33,295 nt of DNA from Candidatus Altarchaeota archaeon (GTDB lineage: Archaea > SpSt-1190 > DYHY01). Location of the stretch: contig JAUXGB010000004.1 in the NCBI GenBank assembly GCA_030622515.1, positions 1-33,295 on the forward strand, given 5' to 3'. This document shows positions 29,620 through 33,295 of this stretch, piece by piece. The notes under the pieces are model-generated. The model had not been told where the DNA came from. It saw only the letters and a program-made list of their open reading frames with translations, and made no database searches. Positions within the stretch are counted from its first letter, which is position 1. The number at the start of each line of letters is the position of its first letter. The translations under genes were made by a program, and so were the position numbers.

Positions 29620-31320
29620 ATGAAAGAAAAATTGGCAGTACTGTTTGCCATTTTCTCCCTCCTCCTTGTGCCAATGTCGGCGCAGGAACTGGGGGAAACA
29701 GGCGGCAGCGAAACGGTGGAAGCAGTTATTCTTGCAACCACCATCAACTATCCCGACGCTCTTGTCGCAGGGGCCGCTTAGGGAAAAACAGGTTATCCGG
29801 TTCTGTTCACAGAGCCGTCAGAGCTTTCAAATGAAACTTTGGAATCTCTTGAAGAGCTCTCTCCGGAAACCGTGTACATCTTTGGAGGACCGGTTGTAAT
29901 AGAGGACGCAGTGGAGGACCAGCTTTCCGAACTCAACTACACCACAGTAAGGCTGTGGGGTGAGACTAGGATAGGGACCTCGACTGAAGTTGCAAAATAC
30001 TTCTGGACGGAAGGCGCCGACTTTGTCGTTCTTGTGGCAGACAACCTTGAGCTTCCCGAAGACGGAAGATTTACCGACGTTGCCGAGGCAGCAGCCTTTG
30101 CAGCAGCCCACAAGGTCCCGGTAATCATTTCCCTGACCGACACCCTGCCGCAGGATGTTGAAGAGACCCTTGGGGTTCTAAACGCCGAAACTGTCCGGCT
30201 TGTCGGCCAGTTCGAGGACGCCGTCAGGACAGCCCTTGAAGCTCTTGGGCTTGAAGTCAGGCCAATCAGCAGGGAAGAGATTCAGGAAGAAATTGCAGAA
30301 CGCTCGGACAAGAGCATGATTGTCCTTGTCGCAGCATCTGCAAAGAACTTTACCAACGTACTTTACTCCGCGGCAGGCGAGCCCGGAAGGGCCTCCTACA
30401 TAGTTTCCAGCGAGGATGAAATCTCCGACGCTGTTGCCTATGTCAAGGACAACGGCCCGTTCGACAGGATTAAAGTCGTCGGCCAGCCTGAACTAAGGGC
30501 AAAGATTGCAGCAGCCCTCGACGCAGAAGGAATAGAATACGATGCCTCAGGAAATTCCCTTGCGGCTCACGCAAAGCAGCTGGCCAACCAGCAGCGCGAG
30601 AAGTTCGCCAGAAGGATAAGGGAGTTCAAGGCCAATCAGGAGAGGCTTAAGGAAAAGATACAGGCCGGAGCAGACCGGCTTATCGAGTCTGCAACAGCTT
30701 CCATTGAGCGTGCCAACGACGCACTTGCGCGGGCAAAGGAGCTGACCGAGTCCCTGAACGAAACCTACGACTTCTCCGCACAGGACGCAGCAATGAGTTC
30801 CGCGGAAACCCTGCTTGCTGAAGCTGAGGTTGACCATGAAGCCGGCCGCTACATAATGGCTTCAAGAAACGCAGCCCTTGCAAAGAACAAGGCCCACTGG
30901 GTAATCTACTCCCTAAGGCCTGTGCTTGGTTCCGAGTTTGACGCCTTTGTCGCAGAGGAAACCCAGAACATGAACCAGCTCAGGGCGCGTGCAGAGCAGC
31001 TTCTCCAGAGAGCAAACCAGTTCAAGGCGCAAAACCCGAGGGTAAATGCCTTTGTCGAGACGACAAAGACCAAAATACGGCAGGCGCTGGCCGACAAGGA
31101 GTATGGAAAGGCCTTGGGAATAGCAAAGCAGGCTGAGGAGATTGCAAGGAAAGAAATCGCCAAGAGGCGCGGAGAAAGAGTCTTCGAGCAGCCGGAAGGA
31201 TTCAGAGTGAGGGCGACAGCAATAACAATTGCGCGCGAGCGGCTTCTCCAGCAGGAACGGCTCGGAGTAAACGCAACCCTCCCGATTGACCGGGTCCTTG
31301 ACAGGATAAGGAACAGGTAA
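29620..31320 (+). pseudogene. secreted surface protein with CWB2-like repeats, interrupted by an in-frame TAG
   Basis: One reading frame runs from ATG 29620 (signal peptide KEKLAVLFAIFSLLLVPMSA) to TAA at 31320, broken only by TAG 29779-29781. The stop falls inside the first cell-wall-binding-2-type repeat: NYPDALVAGAA, then stop, then GKTGYPVLFTEPSEL. Frame and homology continue exactly, so this is a single-base change and not an indel. Two further, more diverged repeats follow (to about codon 310), then a long Ala/Glu/Lys-rich helical region that should be a coiled coil. There is no C-terminal membrane anchor. The ORF track's second part starts at TTG 29839, which lacks a signal peptide and SD. 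TAG is a normal stop in many genes here, so recoding is unlikely. It could be a young pseudogene, a read-through case or a base-call error. Confidence 0.8.
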
Positions 31321-31331
31321 GGTAAAGATGT

Positions 31332-31370
31332 GGCAGGCACGAGCCTGCCGCCTTTTTCTATTTTTTATTC
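31332..31370 (+). terminator. stem-loop terminator after the surface protein gene
   Basis: GGCAGGC-ACGA-GCCTGCC forms a perfect 7-bp GC-rich stem with a four-base loop. It is followed three nt later by T-rich sequence (TTTTTCTATTTTTTATT). It looks like an intrinsic terminator for the plus-strand gene and lies just before the convergent gene's end. Confidence 0.65.
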
Positions 31371-32642
31371 ACCAAAGACCATAGAGTACCCTTCAAGGCT
31401 CTTCAGCGTCTTCTCTATCTCCCCAACCTCGCAAACCTTGTAAAGAGTGTCCCTCCGGGTCGCGTCAAACCTGTTAATGTAGAAACCATAACCCTTGTTG
31501 CAGTCAGGATGGGCCTTCATCCTCCCAACCTTATCTGGAGAAACGTCCCGCCTCACACCAAAAGCAACCTCGCCATCATCCATCTCAAGAATCTGGACAT
31601 CGAACTTGTCCCTGTGGGAGTTCCAGGCGGCCTGCTGAGAGAACTTACCCTGCCCAAGAACAGTTTCCCTTCCGGGATATTCAAGGACAATCCCATAGGG
31701 CTCGAAAGGACCACCCCTGAGCTTTTTATCTTCAAGAATGGTCGCAGCATTTCTTGCTTTGGCCCCCATAATCCTAGTATGGTTACTCTCACCCCCCTTG
31801 TAAATCTCAAACCTTGCCTTTCCCTGCTTGACCATTTTGAAAAGATCGTCTTCTATAACCCAAGGACTGTCGTGCAGCAGCCACAGGTCGACATCAGCAA
31901 GATTTTCTCCCTTCAGGTAGATTTTTTCTAATGCTTCCCTAGCCAGCCCTTCGTCAGCCACAGGAAAGTCATTTATCCCCGGGAAGAAAATCCTTGGCAT
32001 CGCACTCTTCTTCAGTCTTGTTCTGAAGTCAATTCTTGGTTTGTAGACCTGCTCGTCCAACGGGACCTCATGGATAACTTCTTCACGCGCCTTTCCAAGG
32101 GCAGCCATAGCCATAAAGAAATGGTCGTCAGGAAGAAAGGCATCATCCCCTTTCAAACCAAGCACATGATAATCCCTGCAGTCGCACCTGAAGGAGAATT
32201 TTTCTGAAAGCACCTCTCCCTGCAGGGGAATGTTGTTGCACCCGACCCGATGCCTCGCAAGCCTCCCTTTCCTCCCTCCCATTTTTGAAAGAACAGAGAA
32301 GTTAAAATTGTACTTGCCTGAGTACGGCCCTCTCCTTACATAGTTCCTTTCTGTATGAACTCTCTTGACCCCTTTCTTCCTCCTTGTAACAAACCTTATG
32401 GGGGTCTCTTTGGTAAACATATTCTTGCTGCCTTCCTTTTTCCTGACAGCCTTAACTAAGGAATCATAATCACCTCCAACAATTCCCCTCTTCTCTTCCC
32501 TGCCGGCAGCACTGAAGTGGCCAATCAGCTCCTCGGTCGGTGAAAGAAACACGTTTTTCCCGTTAGGGAATCTTACCATAACGCCGTAGGCCCTTGCTTT
32601 AACAAAACCAATCTCTCTATCCCTGAAATCAAGATTACTCAT
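31365..32642 (-). CDS. protein of unknown function, paralogue of the upstream gene
   Basis: I do not recognise this 425-residue protein. It has no signal peptide or TM helix. The middle is basic (VTRRKKGVKRVH, GGRKGRLARHRVGCNN), with a Cys cluster CDCRDY near 155 that could bind metal. The last ~200 residues are clearly homologous to the neighbouring protein. Shared blocks include LEKIY/LERLY with DVDL-LL, FSQQ, D-VQIL--D-G---GVRR, FDA---R-T-Y and EKTL. ATG 32642 overlaps the previous stop in ATGA with GGAGATGG as SD, so the two are one operon. It is convergent with the surface protein gene. A nucleic-acid role is only suggested by the basic patches. Confidence 0.8.
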   Translation of the reverse strand: MSNLDFRDREIGFVKARAYGVMVRFPNGKNVFLSPTEELIGHFSAAGREEKRGIVGGDYDSLVKAVRKKEGSKNMFTKETPIRFVTRRKKGVKRVHTERNYVRRGPYSGKYNFNFSVLSKMGGRKGRLARHRVGCNNIPLQGEVLSEKFSFRCDCRDYHVLGLKGDDAFLPDDHFFMAMAALGKAREEVIHEVPLDEQVYKPRIDFRTRLKKSAMPRIFFPGINDFPVADEGLAREALEKIYLKGENLADVDLWLLHDSPWVIEDDLFKMVKQGKARFEIYKGGESNHTRIMGAKARNAATILEDKKLRGGPFEPYGIVLEYPGRETVLGQGKFSQQAAWNSHRDKFDVQILEMDDGEVAFGVRRDVSPDKVGRMKAHPDCNKGYGFYINRFDATRRDTLYKVCEVGEIEKTLKSLEGYSMVFGE

Positions 32643-33295
32643 TCCATCTCCTTCCCTTTCTCCTCATACCAGTCAAAAACCCCAAGAGTCTTTTCAAGAT
32701 TTTCAGGACGGCAGTTCCTGTAGAATGTCTTCCGTCCCCCAATAGCATCGAACGGCAAGGTCTGGACAGCATAGTCGGAAGGGTTTGGTTCCCCCTCAGC
32801 ATATCTTTCAAAAATGTCCTCCTTCCTCTGGACAAGCCCCAAGGGGACAATCCTCCTCACACCAAGACAAAGGTTCCCCGCGTCAGACTTGAGAATCTGC
32901 ACCTCATCCTTCCTCCTCCTCAGGTTACGGCAGCCCTGCTGGGAGAATGTGTCACGCCTTTCCCTTGGGAAATCGCTGCTCCCGTCCCCGGCAACCCACC
33001 TGTACTCCTCCATTGGCATCTTGCCAAAAAATTCAAGGACATAACTATCTTGGACAAAACCCTTCTCCTCAAGCTTGGCAACCGTCTCGAAAAACTCCCT
33101 GCCGTTTTCTGTGCAGTAGCCAAGAACACCAAACCTTGCCAAACCTCTCGTAACTTTTCCTTTAACTGAGACGCGAAGAAGGTTTTTGTATTCTTTCAGG
33201 AGATACAGGTCAACATCGAAGGCGTCCTCCTCATCGACGTAAAGTCTTTCCAAAGTCTCACGGATAGCCCCCGTATTATTGGTAAAGCTCTTAAA
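32639..33295 (-). CDS. protein of unknown function, paralogue of the next gene, 5' end cut by window
   Basis: The ORF track starts at TTG 33253, but the frame stays open to the window edge. The extra residues (NTGAIRETLERLY) align with the paralogue (EGLAREALEKIY), so the gene is larger and partial here. The visible ~218 residues match the C-terminal half of the 425-residue neighbour: DVDLYLL, FSQQGCRNLRRRKDEVQIL, LGVRRIVPLGLVQRK, LPFDAIGGRKTFYRNC and LEKTLGVF. The N-terminal half presumably lies outside the window. No known fold is recognised. The stop overlaps the next gene's start by four nt. Confidence 0.75.
   Translation of the reverse strand, partial: FKSFTNNTGAIRETLERLYVDEEDAFDVDLYLLKEYKNLLRVSVKGKVTRGLARFGVLGYCTENGREFFETVAKLEEKGFVQDSYVLEFFGKMPMEEYRWVAGDGSSDFPRERRDTFSQQGCRNLRRRKDEVQILKSDAGNLCLGVRRIVPLGLVQRKEDIFERYAEGEPNPSDYAVQTLPFDAIGGRKTFYRNCRPENLEKTLGVFDWYEEKGKEME

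Noticed and set aside
29779-29781. Pyrrolysine or TAG-recoding explanation for the in-frame stop
   Set aside because: TAG is the normal stop of many genes here (serS, tyrS, alaS, HEPN-1, AAA+, ArsP-like), and the residue context is a simple repeat, not a known Pyl site.

Overview
The window is archaeal chromosome. The evidence is transcription factor E, an archaeal type IA topoisomerase with C-terminal zinc fingers, archaeal-type AlaRS and TyrRS, the rare methanogen-type (type 2) SerRS, RtcB, an Mtq2/HemK-like methylase and a type-4 uracil-DNA glycosylase. TATA-like boxes also sit about 24-28 nt upstream of many start codons, which points to leaderless transcripts. Genes without such a box usually carry an AGGTGA-type Shine-Dalgarno sequence three nt before the start. 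The gene mix and very tight packing would suit a DPANN/Euryarchaeota-type lineage, but I cannot name the organism from sequence alone. Coding is dense: no gap exceeds 300 bases, and several convergent genes share their stop bases.

Layout. 1-1556 (minus) is argG-argH, divergent from an ACT-domain protein. 2250-5464 (plus) holds a potassium-channel protein with a charged coiled-coil tail, tRNA-Thr(CGT), a secreted endonuclease/exonuclease/phosphatase-family protein apparently starting at ACG, a site-2 protease and tfe. 5461-6737 (minus) is RDD-SppA. 6797-10933 (plus) carries serS (type 2), a small-multidrug-exporter-like membrane protein and topA. A CrtC/AttH-like protein and tyrS follow. 13296-14437 (minus) is a first MNT/HEPN pair with two tandem operator-like repeats. 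Then come a Nudix hydrolase and a minus-strand AAA+ ATPase/VWA pair joined in the -1 frame at a run of nine A. After tRNA-Gly(CCC) and an MFS transporter comes a second MNT/HEPN pair, in an operon with a MazG-like pyrophosphohydrolase (18566-20092). 20079-24803 holds a radical SAM/HhH protein, a short alaS with an overlapping coiled-coil ORF, and the methylase. 24894-28668 holds a zinc-ribbon protein, the rtcB/MBL/ArsP_2-like membrane protein operon, and UDG4. 28701-31320 is a membrane-anchored winged-helix protein followed by a surface protein gene with CWB2-like repeats broken by one in-frame TAG. The right edge (31365-33295, minus) has two tandem paralogues of a family I do not recognise.

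How it fits together. Most of the window is housekeeping: aminoacyl-tRNA synthetases, RNA repair, DNA topology and repair, arginine synthesis. Accessory modules are inserted between: two toxin-antitoxin-like HEPN/MNT loci, the AAA+/VWA machine, and the surface-protein/membrane-regulator pair. The most promising unusual items are the possible AAA+/VWA frameshift fusion, the tandem operator of the first MNT/HEPN locus, the MNT-HEPN-MazG operon, the unknown tandem paralogues at the right edge, the AlaRS lacking its C-terminal domain, and the ACG start behind tRNA-Thr. All functions are read by eye from motifs; no search was run.
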